Origin: Neobacillus sp. WH10
GTDB taxonomy: Bacteria > Bacillota > Bacilli > Bacillales > Cytobacillaceae
Assembly (NCBI RefSeq): GCF_030123405.1
Contig: NZ_CP126110.1
Coordinates: 1,426,001 to 1,490,000, forward strand
Direction: 5' to 3'
Length of the DNA stretch: 64,000 nt
The notes under the pieces were generated by a model, which was not told where the DNA came from, did not search any database, and saw only the letters and a list, made by a program, of their open reading frames with translations. Below are positions 1 through 8,761 of the stretch, one piece after another. How positions within the stretch are numbered: the stretch's first letter is position 1; every line of letters starts with the position of its first letter. The position numbers and the translations under genes are program-made.

Positions 1-2357
1 AATGGGGAACACCAACTTCTGGACCTAAAAATGCCGTATCAGGTGAGAAAGTTTATGCGACAAAATTAGATGGAAAATATCCTGATAACGCAAATATGAC
101 GTTGCTTATGCCTCCAATCGATCTTAAAGATGGAAAGGCATACTTACAATTCAAACAATGGTATGAGCTTGAAGAACATGTTGGTAAAGGTTATGATTTT
201 GGACATGTATTTGTTTCAACAGATATGGAAAACTGGACGCAAAAACTTCGCGTCACTGGCAAATCCGAAAGTTGGATTGATGGAGAAGTTGATTTAAGTG
301 AATATGCTGGTCAAAGAATTTATGTTGCTTTCAATGTAACTTCAGACATTCTTTTTGGTTATCAAGGCTGGTATTTAGACGATGTTCGTTTATCCAATCA
401 ACCTATTCAAGCATCTAACATGTCTACATTAGGGGTTGTTAAAGACCTAAATCAAAAGGATTCCAAAACAATGCCTGATAAGGTAAAAGTGGATCCAAGC
501 AAAATAACTCCGTTCAAGAAAGAGAATTCTAAAGTTAACTTAGAACAGGAATCTTCTCCGTCACTTTTACCGCTAGGTGCAGAGGTAAGTGTGCTGGAAT
601 CAGGAAGATCAACCTTTACAAATCCGGAGAATGGCAGCTACAAATTAAATCACGCAACAGGGACATTTACTGTTCAGGCAGAGACATATGGTTATCGTTC
701 AGCATCTCAATCAGTTGCTATTCCAGCTAACGGAGAAGTAACAGCTAACTTTGTCTTGGAAGAAATTCCAAAAGGGACGATTTCTGGAGTAGTCACAAAT
801 GAAGTGACAGGAGAAGCCGTTTCAAATGCTACTCTGTTGTTGATGGAAGATGCTCAGGTTCAACCTGTCCAAACAAATGAAAAAGGAGAATATAGCATTA
901 CTGCCTATGAGGGAAGTTATACATTAAAAGTGGCCTCCCCATCAGCCTATAGTAAAGAATTAACCGTAAAAATAAACGCGGGATCTGTCAAACAAGACGT
1001 ACAGTTAAAACCGTTTATCGGGTATCCAGGAGAAATCGGCTATGATGATGGTACAGCAGAAGACGCACATATTTTCTATGGTGCAGGAAATGGCTGGGCT
1101 GTCAAAATGTCTTTAGCTAAAGGCGAAACTAGTGCGATGGTGACAGGCGGATTATTCAGATTCTGGGACACTAAATGGCCTGAGCCTGGTGGAACGGATT
1201 TCAAGGTTGCTGTTTACGATGCGAGCGGTGAAAATGGCAGCCCTGGTAAAAAAATAGCAGGACCTTTTAATGCAACTGCAAAAAGAAATGGTGAGTGGAC
1301 ACACGTAGATTTAAGTTCAAAAGGGATTATCGTCAATGGTGATTTCTACATGGTTTATATCCAAAGTGCAGATAATCCTTATGCCCCTGGGCTTGCAGCT
1401 GATACAGATGGTGAGAATGCGAAACGCAGCTGGATGCTATTTGGGGGGGAATTTTCTCCTACACCTAAAGAAGAAGGAAACTACATGATTCGAGCGGTTG
1501 TTAATTACGAAGTCAAAGCACCTGTTATCACATCACCTACCGATGGATTCTTTACGAATCAAGGTTCAGTAATGGTAGAAGGGAAATCAGCTCCGACTAC
1601 TGCGGTTAAGATATTTAATAACGGTAAGGAAGCTACAGCTGTGCAAACTGATCAGAACGGGAAATTTGCAGTAGAAGTACAATTAAATGAAGGTGAGAAC
1701 CTCTTTACAGCTAAAGCTTCGACAAACAGTGGTACAACAGATCCTTCAGCTCCTGTTAAGGTAGTTTATGATAAAACGAAACCAAAACTTTTTATTGACA
1801 AACCCGTAAACAACTTCAAAACAAATAAAGAGGCTGTTACAGTAGAAGGTACAGTATCAGATCAACATCTTGACTGGGTTAAAGTAAATGGTCAAGTAGC
1901 AGAAGTTACTAACGGAAAATATTCTCACCGAATCCTTTTATCGGAAGGAGTCAATACAATTAATGTCATTGCACAGGATAAAGCAGGCAATGCAACGAAA
2001 GAATCTGTAGTGGTGGATGCCAAACTTACTGCTCCTTCTGTGAAAAATTTACAACCTGCAGCTGACAAGTATTTGAAAACAGGTGAAACGGTTAAAGTGG
2101 AATTTGATAGTGAAGCAGGTTTAAAAGCTGTATTTGCGATTAGAATGCCATTACCGAATACACTAAATAAAGTGCCAAGTACGGCGACTGAATATACAAT
2201 GATGGAAACATCTCCTGGTCATTATGTGGGCTATTACACGGCAACTTCAAATGTTAAAGAAGCTGGAGCGGAAGTAGAAGTAAAGATTTCAGATAGCTAT
2301 GGAAATGAAACGAGAAAAATAGCAACTGGTAAACTATTTATTAATAAGAAAAAGTAA
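1..2357 (+). CDS. bpr: Bacillopeptidase F-like secreted protease, C-terminal part (5' end outside window)
   Basis: The reading frame is open from base 3, so signal peptide, propeptide and any S8 catalytic domain lie upstream of the window; 784 residues are visible. The first ~110 residues form a jelly-roll module of the MAM or immune-inhibitor-A type (ending near GWYLDDVRLSN). A carboxypeptidase-regulatory-like beta module follows (KGTISGVVTNEVTGEAVSNA), then a YDDGTAEDAHIFYG module, then two bacterial Ig-like repeats beginning PVITSPTDGF and KLFIDKPVNNF. The tail ends in charged residues with no LPXTG anchor, so the protein is probably released. This domain order is that of Bacillus bacillopeptidase F, an extracellular serine endopeptidase. 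The catalytic triad cannot be seen, so the exact enzyme is inferred from the accessory domains; another large subtilisin or an M6 peptidase with the same tail is possible. Confidence 0.72.
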   Translation, partial: WGTPTSGPKNAVSGEKVYATKLDGKYPDNANMTLLMPPIDLKDGKAYLQFKQWYELEEHVGKGYDFGHVFVSTDMENWTQKLRVTGKSESWIDGEVDLSEYAGQRIYVAFNVTSDILFGYQGWYLDDVRLSNQPIQASNMSTLGVVKDLNQKDSKTMPDKVKVDPSKITPFKKENSKVNLEQESSPSLLPLGAEVSVLESGRSTFTNPENGSYKLNHATGTFTVQAETYGYRSASQSVAIPANGEVTANFVLEEIPKGTISGVVTNEVTGEAVSNATLLLMEDAQVQPVQTNEKGEYSITAYEGSYTLKVASPSAYSKELTVKINAGSVKQDVQLKPFIGYPGEIGYDDGTAEDAHIFYGAGNGWAVKMSLAKGETSAMVTGGLFRFWDTKWPEPGGTDFKVAVYDASGENGSPGKKIAGPFNATAKRNGEWTHVDLSSKGIIVNGDFYMVYIQSADNPYAPGLAADTDGENAKRSWMLFGGEFSPTPKEEGNYMIRAVVNYEVKAPVITSPTDGFFTNQGSVMVEGKSAPTTAVKIFNNGKEATAVQTDQNGKFAVEVQLNEGENLFTAKASTNSGTTDPSAPVKVVYDKTKPKLFIDKPVNNFKTNKEAVTVEGTVSDQHLDWVKVNGQVAEVTNGKYSHRILLSEGVNTINVIAQDKAGNATKESVVVDAKLTAPSVKNLQPAADKYLKTGETVKVEFDSEAGLKAVFAIRMPLPNTLNKVPSTATEYTMMETSPGHYVGYYTATSNVKEAGAEVEVKISDSYGNETRKIATGKLFINKKK

Positions 2358-2364
2358 GAAACAG

Positions 2365-2400
2365 AAAAAAGTGGAAGCAGCTAGCCTGCCTCCACTTTTG
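2365..2400. terminator. Bidirectional intrinsic terminator between bpr-like gene and small ORF
   Basis: Stem GTGGAAGCAG / CTGCCTCCAC with one A-C mismatch and a short CTAGC-type loop, with TTTTG on the right and an A6 tract on the left. It can end the protease gene on the plus strand and, with a better U tract, the 29-residue ORF on the minus strand. Confidence 0.75.
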
Positions 2401-2403
2401 TTA

Positions 2404-2493
2404 TTAATTCTGCCCTGGTTTGTCGTTGTAACCTGCAGTGAAAATAGCTGCTAAAAATGCGATCATGACTAAAATAACCATGAATGTATTCAT
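2404..2493 (-). CDS. 29-residue putative membrane peptide
   Basis: Short reading frame from ATG at 2493 to TAA at 2404, preceded by a strong AAGGGGGA ribosome binding site nine bases upstream. The peptide is a single hydrophobic helix of about 19 residues (MVILVMIAFLAAIFTAG) followed by a polar tail YNDKPGQN. It is followed directly by a hairpin with a U-rich tract in its own direction. I do not recognise a family. Bacilli encode many such one-helix peptides, some of sporulation or envelope stress, but nothing in the sequence assigns a role here. The ribosome binding site and terminator make it more likely real than chance; a BLAST search of related genomes would settle it. Confidence 0.5.
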   Translation of the reverse strand: MNTFMVILVMIAFLAAIFTAGYNDKPGQN

Positions 2494-2597
2494 TATATGT
2501 AGTCCCCCTTAATTCATACAAATTTTCATAATGAACATATAGTTTTATTATAGCCTATCTTCAGAAAATGAAAAGTGCAATATTCTTTTTATTGGCT

Positions 2598-2704
2598 AAT
2601 AGGAAAGGATAAATTTTTCAAATTTATCCTTTCCAAACGCATAAGTGCAACTACGCCTTTGTCTTCGCCCTTAGGGGCTCGCCAATCGGCGAGTTTTCTT
2701 TAAC
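2598..2704 (+). repeat. Modular hairpin repeat, copy 1
   Basis: Left hairpin GGAAAGGATAAATTT / AAATTTATCCTTTCC, then the shared core CATAAGTGCAACTACGCC and TTTGTCTTCGC, then the right hairpin CTCGCC-AATC-GGCGAG followed by TTTTCTTTAA. The core and right hairpin recur at 4762-4852, 50029-50172 and 59829-59919, and a related inverted copy lies at 61337-61452. Confidence 0.8.
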
Positions 2705-2807
2705 ATAAAAAAGATAGACTGTACCGTAATATGGTTACGCATGTTCAAAGGGCTAAGTGCATAGAGTATATTAATCGTCTCTGATTAAGCTACAGGGGGA
2801 GGGCCTT

Positions 2808-4703
2808 ATGGATATTTTAAAAAAAATCGAGATGCATCGCGAAGAAGAGGAAAAACTGCGTTGGGAAGGTTCGTTCGCTGATTACTTATTGTTGCTAAAG
2901 GAAAAGCCATGGGTAGCACAATCTGCACATTCTCGAGTTTATAATATGATCAAGGATGCCGGAATTGAAGAAGTTAAAGGGTCAAAGAAGTACAATTTCT
3001 TTAGCAATCAATTATTTGGATTAGAAGCATCACTAGAAAGGCTTGTTGAAGAGTATTTTCATCCCGCAGCCAAAAGACTTGATGTAAGAAAGCGGATTTT
3101 ACTGTTAATGGGTCCGGTAAGCGGTGGTAAATCAACTCTTGTTACGATGTTAAAAAGAGGTTTAGAAAGTTACTCACATACGGATAGAGGCTCTGTTTTT
3201 GCTATAAAGGGATGTCCAATGCATGAGGATCCGCTGCACTTAATTCCCCATCATTTGCGTGTTGATTTCTATGAGGAGTACGGCATAAGGATTGAAGGGA
3301 ATCTTTCACCGTTGAACATGATGCGTCTTGAGCAGGAATATGGGGGCAGAATCGAAGATGTTTTAGTGGAGAGAATCTTTTTCTCAGAGGATAAACGAAC
3401 AGGGATTGGAACCTTTAGTCCTTCCGATCCAAAATCACAGGATATCGCAGATTTAACGGGAAGTATTGATTTTTCAACCATTGCAGAATTTGGTTCTGAA
3501 TCAGATCCGCGTGCCTATCGTTTCGATGGAGAGCTGAATAAAGCAAACCGCGGGATGATGGAGTTCCAGGAGATGTTAAAATGTGATGAGAAATTCCTCT
3601 GGCATTTGCTGTCTTTAACCCAAGAAGGGAACTTTAAAGCAGGAAGGTTTGCCTTAATTAGCGCAGATGAGCTAATTGTAGCACATACGAATGAAACGGA
3701 GTACCGTTCCTTTATTTCCAATAAGAAAAACGAAGCGCTCCATTCAAGGATTATTGTCATGCCGATTCCATATAATTTAAAGGTTTCACAAGAAGAAAGA
3801 ATATATGAAAAAATGATTAATGAGAGTGATGTTTCCGATGTCCATATAGCACCGCATACATTAAAGGTGGCTGCGATGTTTACCATTTTAACCCGCTTAA
3901 AGGAGCCGAAAAAAGGAGATATTGATTTACTGAAAAAAATGCGCCTTTATGACGGTGAGAGTGTGGAAGGATTTAATACGGCTGATGTTGACGAGCTGAA
4001 GCGCGAGTACCCGGATGAAGGTATGAGCGGAATTGACCCGCGTTACGTGATTAACCGTATTTCGTCCACGATTATTCGAAAAGAAGTACCATCCATTAAT
4101 GCACTTGATGTATTAAGGTCATTAAAAGATGGGCTTGACCAACATCCATCGATTACTTCCGAGCTGCGTGACCGCTATATGAATTATATCTCTTTAGCAC
4201 GAAAAGAGTATGATAATATTGCCAAGAAAGAAGTTCAAAAAGCATTTGTTTATTCGTACGAAGAGTCCGCTAAAACACTTATGGACAATTATCTAGATAA
4301 TGTGGAAGCCTATTGTAATAAGGCAAAGCTTCGTGACCCACTGACTGGTGAAGAAATTAATCCGGATGAAAAACTAATGCGTTCAATTGAGGAACAGATT
4401 GGTATTTCTGAAAATGCCAAAAAGGCCTTTAGAGAAGAGGTATTAATCCGAATTTCAGCCTTCGCAAGGAAAGGCAAACGCTTTGATTATAATTCGCATG
4501 ACCGGCTTAGGGAAGCTATTCAGAAGAAACTGTTTGCAGATCTTAAGGATGTTGTCAAGATTACTACATCTTCAAAAACACCAGATGAACAGCAATTGAA
4601 GAAGATTAATGATGTTGTTGCCCGTTTAATCGATGAACATGGCTATAATTCAACATCAGCTAATGAATTACTTCGGTATGTTGGAAGCCTGTTAAATAGG
4701 TAG
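2808..4703 (+). CDS. prkA: PrkA AAA+ ATPase / serine protein kinase family protein
   Basis: 631 residues, the usual family length, starting at ATG after a GGGGGAGGG ribosome binding site. An N-terminal AAA+ module carries a Walker A loop GPVSGGKST at about residues 102-110; the C-terminal third is the conserved PrkA domain. The family (YeaG in E. coli) was described as a serine kinase and, in B. subtilis, more recently as an ATP-dependent protease acting in the mother cell during sporulation; the sequence does not decide between these activities. It is followed by its own strong terminator and then by yhbH, the normal partner gene, so the two are probably transcribed separately but used together. 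A spoVR homologue, the third member of the widespread yeaG-yeaH-ycgB set, is 39 kb downstream. I could not identify a convincing SigE promoter by eye. Confidence 0.95.
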   Translation: MDILKKIEMHREEEEKLRWEGSFADYLLLLKEKPWVAQSAHSRVYNMIKDAGIEEVKGSKKYNFFSNQLFGLEASLERLVEEYFHPAAKRLDVRKRILLLMGPVSGGKSTLVTMLKRGLESYSHTDRGSVFAIKGCPMHEDPLHLIPHHLRVDFYEEYGIRIEGNLSPLNMMRLEQEYGGRIEDVLVERIFFSEDKRTGIGTFSPSDPKSQDIADLTGSIDFSTIAEFGSESDPRAYRFDGELNKANRGMMEFQEMLKCDEKFLWHLLSLTQEGNFKAGRFALISADELIVAHTNETEYRSFISNKKNEALHSRIIVMPIPYNLKVSQEERIYEKMINESDVSDVHIAPHTLKVAAMFTILTRLKEPKKGDIDLLKKMRLYDGESVEGFNTADVDELKREYPDEGMSGIDPRYVINRISSTIIRKEVPSINALDVLRSLKDGLDQHPSITSELRDRYMNYISLARKEYDNIAKKEVQKAFVYSYEESAKTLMDNYLDNVEAYCNKAKLRDPLTGEEINPDEKLMRSIEEQIGISENAKKAFREEVLIRISAFARKGKRFDYNSHDRLREAIQKKLFADLKDVVKITTSSKTPDEQQLKKINDVVARLIDEHGYNSTSANELLRYVGSLLNR

Positions 4704-4727
4704 TGAAGGATAGGATTAAAATATGAG

Positions 4728-4761
4728 GACTGACAGAACGTATCTGTCAGTCTCTTTTTTT
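4728..4761 (+). terminator. Terminator of prkA
   Basis: Perfect nine-base stem GACTGACAG / CTGTCAGTC with a seven-base loop, followed by a run of T residues, 25 bases after the prkA stop. Confidence 0.9.
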
Positions 4762-4852
4762 CCGATAGGAAAGTATTACTTTTCCAATCAGGTAATAAGA
4801 GCTACGCCTCTGTCTTCGCAGGCTTGCCAATCGGGGAGTTTTCTTAAAAGAT
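4762..4852 (+). repeat. Modular hairpin repeat, copy 2
   Basis: Begins with hairpin GATAGGAAAGT / ACTTTTCCAATC, continues with CTACGCCTCTGTCTTCGC and ends with CTTGCCAATCGGGGAGTTTTCTTAAAAG. Same architecture and orientation as copies 1, 3 and 4. It abuts the prkA terminator directly. Confidence 0.75.
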
Positions 4853-4879
4853 AAGAAAGAAATTTCGATTTTGAGAATT

Positions 4880-4995
4880 GTCCAGCACCATTAGAATAAG
4901 CTCCGGAAGCGATACCTCGCACGGGGGAAAAGCGTTAGCTTTTTAGAGGAGTGCCCAGCAGCGAGACAACTTCGATCGCTTGCGTTTTTTTAATC
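4880..4995 (+). repeat. Degenerate bcr-like intergenic repeat
   Basis: The sequence starts TTGTCCAGCACC, contains several G/C-rich inverted arms (GGAAGCGATACC, AGCGTTAGCTTTT, GCCCAGCAGCGAG) and ends GATCGCTTGCGTTTTTTT. Its ends resemble the GTCTAGC...GCTTCCGCTTTT element at 63715-63972, so I read it as a decayed relative. The rest of the 490-base prkA-yhbH gap (4996-5192) is A/T-rich untranslated leader with no gene visible. Confidence 0.45.
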
Positions 4996-5147
4996 ATTTC
5001 AAGGTGGACTCGTCCAACTTTTTAGGCAAGAGCCTAATTGTCTAAATTATTTGTAAATTATTTATCGCTTTTGCATAGGATAAAGTAATCCATCTTTTAT
5101 TTAATTTTTTTCATTCGCGTTATCTTATGTATTTGCTAAAAAAGTGT

Positions 5148-5162
5148 GCAGTTTAAAACTGC
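5148..5162. promoter_or_regulatory. 15-base palindrome in yhbH leader
   Basis: GCAGTTT-A-AAACTGC, perfect seven-base arms, 30 bases before the yhbH start codon. It could be an operator or a small RNA hairpin just upstream of the ribosome binding site; no known regulator was recognised. Confidence 0.35.
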
Positions 5163-5192
5163 ATTCATTAATTTCATAAGGAGGGGTTTATA

Positions 5193-6359
5193 ATGTCAAC
5201 CGATAACCATCAATTTGTGATTTCTAGAGAAGACTGGTCCCTCCACCGTAAAGGCCACGATGACCAGCAGCGGCATCAGGAAAAAGTCCAAGAGGCAATT
5301 CGCAACAATCTTCCAGACTTAATTACAGAAGAGAGCATAATTATGTCTAATGGTCGAGATGTGGTAAAGATTCCGATTCGTTCATTAGACGAATATAAAA
5401 TTCGTTATAATTATGACAAAAACAAACACGTGGGCCAGGGTGACGGTGACAGTCAAATCGGAGACGTAGTAGCACGTGACGGCTCCAGTGGGCAAAAAGG
5501 TCCCGGTAAAGGCCAAGGGGCAGGAGATCAAGCGGGAGAAGATTATTTTGAGGCAGAAGTGTCATTAATGGAGCTCGAAGAAGCATTATTTAAGCAATTA
5601 GAACTTCCTAATTTAAAGAAAAAAGAGGAGCAAGAAAACCTCGTTGAAAATATTGAATTCAATGATATTAGGAAAACAGGATTAATGGGAAATATTGATA
5701 AAAAACGGACAATGATGTCTGCTTTTAAACGAAATGCCATGAGTGGGAAACCGGCATTCCACCCTATTTACAAAGATGATTTAAAATTTAAGACTTGGAA
5801 TGAAGTGGTTAAACCGGATTCTAAAGCTGTTGTCATTGCGATGATGGACACGAGCGGAAGTATGGGAATATGGGAGAAGTACATGGCCCGCAGCTTTTTC
5901 TTCTGGATGACACGCTTTTTAAGAACAAAATACGAGACAGTTGAAATTGAGTTTATTGCGCATCATACTGAGGCAAAAATAGTGACCGAGGAAGACTTCT
6001 TCTCGAAAGGAGAAAGCGGTGGAACAATTTGTTCATCCGCCTACCGCAAAGCATTGGAAATCATTGAAACTAAATACAATCCTCGCAAGTTCAACATCTA
6101 TCCATTCCACTTTTCAGACGGTGATAATCTAACATCGGATAACGCCCGCTGTGTGAAGCTTGTTGAAGAATTAATGAAGGTATCTAACATGTTTGGCTAT
6201 GGTGAAGTCAATCAATACAATAGGCATTCTACCTTAATGTCAGCCTACAAAAATATTAAGGATGAACATTTCCGTTATTATATTCTTAAGCAAAAAGCAG
6301 ATGTATTTCATGCAATGAAAAGCTTTTTCCAAAATGAAGAATCCAAATTATATGCTTAA
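5193..6359 (+). CDS. yhbH: Sporulation protein YhbH (DUF444, von Willebrand A-like)
   Basis: 388 residues, matching the YhbH/YeaH family. ATG follows AAGGAGGGG at ideal spacing. The N-terminal half is charged with a Gly-rich linker (GQKGPGKGQGAGDQAGED, about residues 92-110). The C-terminal half is a von Willebrand A-like fold with a MIDAS-type motif MDTSGSMG at about residues 217-224. In B. subtilis yhbH is a mother-cell sporulation gene next to prkA; in enterobacteria its homologue forms a conserved set with the PrkA and SpoVR homologues. Molecular function is unknown; the metal-site fold suggests a scaffold or partner for the PrkA ATPase, which is inference. The gene is flanked by a palindromic leader and a strong terminator, so it is probably monocistronic. 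Confidence 0.93.
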   Translation: MSTDNHQFVISREDWSLHRKGHDDQQRHQEKVQEAIRNNLPDLITEESIIMSNGRDVVKIPIRSLDEYKIRYNYDKNKHVGQGDGDSQIGDVVARDGSSGQKGPGKGQGAGDQAGEDYFEAEVSLMELEEALFKQLELPNLKKKEEQENLVENIEFNDIRKTGLMGNIDKKRTMMSAFKRNAMSGKPAFHPIYKDDLKFKTWNEVVKPDSKAVVIAMMDTSGSMGIWEKYMARSFFFWMTRFLRTKYETVEIEFIAHHTEAKIVTEEDFFSKGESGGTICSSAYRKALEIIETKYNPRKFNIYPFHFSDGDNLTSDNARCVKLVEELMKVSNMFGYGEVNQYNRHSTLMSAYKNIKDEHFRYYILKQKADVFHAMKSFFQNEESKLYA

Positions 6360-6360
6360 C

Positions 6361-6398
6361 AAAATCGACAGGACTATCTGCCTGTCGATTTTTTTTTA
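6361..6398 (+). terminator. Terminator of yhbH
   Basis: Stem AAAATCGACAGG / CCTGTCGATTTT with an eight-base loop and a nine-base T run, immediately after the yhbH stop. Confidence 0.92.
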
Positions 6399-6513
6399 CT
6401 AAATTAATAATTTTGACTTATTTTTTCACAGAATAAAAGCAGTTGATTGTCAAATTGGTTGCGAAAATTGATAAAAGGAAAGAATTTTAATATAGTGGTA
6501 AAGGAAAAATATC

Positions 6514-7431
6514 ATGAAAGGGATTCTGAATAAGATGAATATAGGATTAATTGGTTTGGGTAAAATGGGCTATAGTTTAGCCCTAAATTTAATGGACCAT
6601 CAGTATGAGGTTGTTGCATTTGATGTAAATACAACTGCAGTTAAAGGAATATCAGAAAAAGGGGCTCATGGTGTAAGTTCAATATCCGATCTTGTAGCAA
6701 GCCTTCCATCCCCTAAAGTCATTTGGGTAATGGTACCAGCCGGGGAAGTTACCAACAGTGTGCTTAACGAACTGAAGGAATACTTAGGAGAAGGGGATAT
6801 TGTCATTGAAGGCGGTAACTCACATTATAAGGAATCCATCAAACGGGCAGCAGAATTCTCCGAACAAGGTATTCATTTTCTCGACGTTGGGACTAGTGGA
6901 GGTGTTGAAGGGGCGAGAAATGGCGCTTGTACAATGATTGGCGGGAACAAAGAGGCATTCATTTTAGTAGAAGAAATTTTTAAAGACATTTGCGTGGCGA
7001 ACGGCTACCATTATGCAGGAGAAAGTGGAAGCGGTCATTATCTAAAGATGATACATAATGGCATTGAATATGGAATGATGCAATCGATTGCTGAAGGATT
7101 TGAATTACTTGATAAAAGTCCATTTAACTTTGATTACGAAAAGGTTGCAAGGGTGTGGAGTAATGGTTCTGTCATCCGATCTTGGCTCATGGAACTTACC
7201 GAAAATGCTTTCTCTAAAGATTCAAAGCTAGAAGGAATCAAAGGAATTATGCATTCCTCTGGTGAGGGAAAATGGACGGTTGAAACGGCTTTAGACCTTC
7301 AGGCAGCATCCCCAATTATTACAATGGCTTTAATGATGAGGTACCGATCATTAGAAGAAGATACTTTTTCAGGGAAAGTTGTTTCTGCATTGCGAAATGA
7401 ATTTGGAGGGCATGGGGTAGTAAGTAAATAA
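6514..7431 (+). CDS. yqeC: Short-type 6-phosphogluconate dehydrogenase (decarboxylating), YqeC/GndB-like
   Basis: 305 residues, the length of the short, NAD-preferring 6-phosphogluconate dehydrogenases rather than the ~470-residue NADP type. It has the Rossmann motif GLIGLGKMG near the N-terminus, substrate motifs GGNSHYKES and GTSGGVEGARNG, and the catalytic-lysine segment GHYLKMIHNGIEYGMMQ. The reaction expected is oxidation and decarboxylation of 6-phosphogluconate to ribulose 5-phosphate. The ATG at 6514 has AAGGA eight bases upstream; an inner ATG at 6535 gives a family-like start MNIGLIGLG but has a poorer site. A long-type gndA is present at 14824, so the organism keeps both forms. Single gene with its own terminator. 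Confidence 0.85.
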   Translation: MKGILNKMNIGLIGLGKMGYSLALNLMDHQYEVVAFDVNTTAVKGISEKGAHGVSSISDLVASLPSPKVIWVMVPAGEVTNSVLNELKEYLGEGDIVIEGGNSHYKESIKRAAEFSEQGIHFLDVGTSGGVEGARNGACTMIGGNKEAFILVEEIFKDICVANGYHYAGESGSGHYLKMIHNGIEYGMMQSIAEGFELLDKSPFNFDYEKVARVWSNGSVIRSWLMELTENAFSKDSKLEGIKGIMHSSGEGKWTVETALDLQAASPIITMALMMRYRSLEEDTFSGKVVSALRNEFGGHGVVSK

Positions 7432-7460
7432 AATATCAATAAATGGATATCTTATAAAAG

Positions 7461-7487
7461 TGATAGGCGAGTAGCCTGTCATTTTTA
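7461..7487 (+). terminator. Terminator of yqeC-like gene
   Basis: Stem TGATAGGC / GCCTGTCA (one G-U pair) with a five-base loop and TTTTTATT after it. Confidence 0.7.
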
Positions 7488-7495
7488 TTCCGTTG

Positions 7496-7531
7496 ATTGG
7501 TATAGACAACTATACTTTTAGAGTGTAAAAT
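7496..7531 (+). promoter_or_regulatory. nag operon promoter with NagR (dre) operator
   Basis: TGGTATAGACAA at 7498-7509 matches 10 of 12 positions of the NagR/DasR-family operator core TGGTCTAGACCA. It overlaps a possible -35 box TAGACA (7503-7508), with -10 TAAAAT at 7526-7531 after a 17-base spacer. A GntR/UTRA regulator of this family is encoded three genes downstream, so autoregulated repression relieved by an amino-sugar phosphate is expected. Confidence 0.75.
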
Positions 7532-7561
7532 AAAGATAGAACCTGAAAGGAAGTTTTGAAA

Positions 7562-8761
7562 ATGACTCAAGAAGATAATCATATTTTACTTAAGGGTATT
7601 CGAATTTATTCAGAAGACAAGATCATTGAAAATGGATATATAACAATAAAAAATCAAAAAATAACAGGACTTGGTACCATGGATGAAACTATTATTGGGG
7701 AAGACTTTGAAGTGATTGAAGCTCCTGCACATTTTAACGCGGTGCCTGGTTTTATTGATGTGCATATTCATGGTGTAAATGGCGCGGACACGATGGATGG
7801 AACTAAGGAAGCATTGAATACAATGACAGTAGCATTGCCAAAAGAAGGAACAACAAGCTTCTTAGCCACTACTATGACACAAGAAGGCAAACAAATTGAA
7901 AATGCATTAATTAATGCAGGTGAATATATCGAAAAGCAGACAGCAAACGGGAATGCTGAAATACTTGGTCTACATCTTGAAGGGCCATTTGTGAATCCAA
8001 AAAAAGCTGGAGCACAGCCTATTCAGCATATAGTGAATCCAAATATCGCATTATTTGAAGAGTGGCAAAAATTATCTAACGGAACAATAAAACTTGTCAC
8101 ATTAGCCCCAGAGCAGCCTGGTGGATTAGAAATGATTCGCTATTTAAAGGAAAATGGAATTATCGCATCTCTCGGACATACTGATGCAACCTATGAACAA
8201 GTTGGTGAAGCCATTGAAGCTGGAGCAAATCATGTGACCCATCTCTTTAATCAAATGAGAGGACTGCACCATCGTGAACCTGGTGTGGTTGGCGCAGCAT
8301 TTTTGCGTAAGGAATTAAAAGCAGAAATTATTGTTGATGGTGTCCATGTTCATCCGGAGATGGTTAATCTCGCTTACAAAAATAAGCAGAGCGATGGATT
8401 AATTTTAATCACTGACTCCATGCGTGCTAAATGCTTAAAAAATGGTTTGTATGACCTCGGAGGCCAAGAGGTTACTGTTAAAGATGGAAAGGCAGTCCTT
8501 GCTGACGGAACACTCGCCGGCAGTATTTTAAAATTAGGACATGCCATAAAAAATATTTTGACTTATACTGGATGTTCACTTGAGGAAGCGGTCGAAATGG
8601 CATCAGTCAATCCAGCCAAGCAGTTGAATGTGTTTGACAGAAAGGGAAGCATTTCTATTGGGAAAGACGCAGACATCGTAATCCTTGATGAGAATATGGA
8701 TGTCTATATGACATTTTGCCGGGGAACACTTTCCTATAAAAAGGGGGAAAACTGCCAATGA
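7562..8761 (+). CDS. nagA: N-acetylglucosamine-6-phosphate deacetylase
   Basis: 399 residues from ATG at 7562, chosen over an upstream TTG at 7556 because GAAAGGAAG then lies eight bases away. Amidohydrolase-fold enzyme that removes acetate from GlcNAc-6-phosphate in the cytoplasm. The metal and active-site motifs are visible in order: DVHIHG, LEGPFVNP, LGHTDATY, THLFNQM, HREPG and LITDSM. It is the first gene of the nag operon: its TGA overlaps the nagB start as ATGA, implying translational coupling. Expression is probably repressed by NagR through the operator just upstream. Nothing is missing compared with the family. Confidence 0.96.
   Translation: MTQEDNHILLKGIRIYSEDKIIENGYITIKNQKITGLGTMDETIIGEDFEVIEAPAHFNAVPGFIDVHIHGVNGADTMDGTKEALNTMTVALPKEGTTSFLATTMTQEGKQIENALINAGEYIEKQTANGNAEILGLHLEGPFVNPKKAGAQPIQHIVNPNIALFEEWQKLSNGTIKLVTLAPEQPGGLEMIRYLKENGIIASLGHTDATYEQVGEAIEAGANHVTHLFNQMRGLHHREPGVVGAAFLRKELKAEIIVDGVHVHPEMVNLAYKNKQSDGLILITDSMRAKCLKNGLYDLGGQEVTVKDGKAVLADGTLAGSILKLGHAIKNILTYTGCSLEEAVEMASVNPAKQLNVFDRKGSISIGKDADIVILDENMDVYMTFCRGTLSYKKGENCQ

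Noticed and set aside
19..95. A separate gene starting at the ATG at 96
   Set aside because: The same frame is open to the left edge of the window and codes for sequence continuous with the protease tail, so the gene starts outside.
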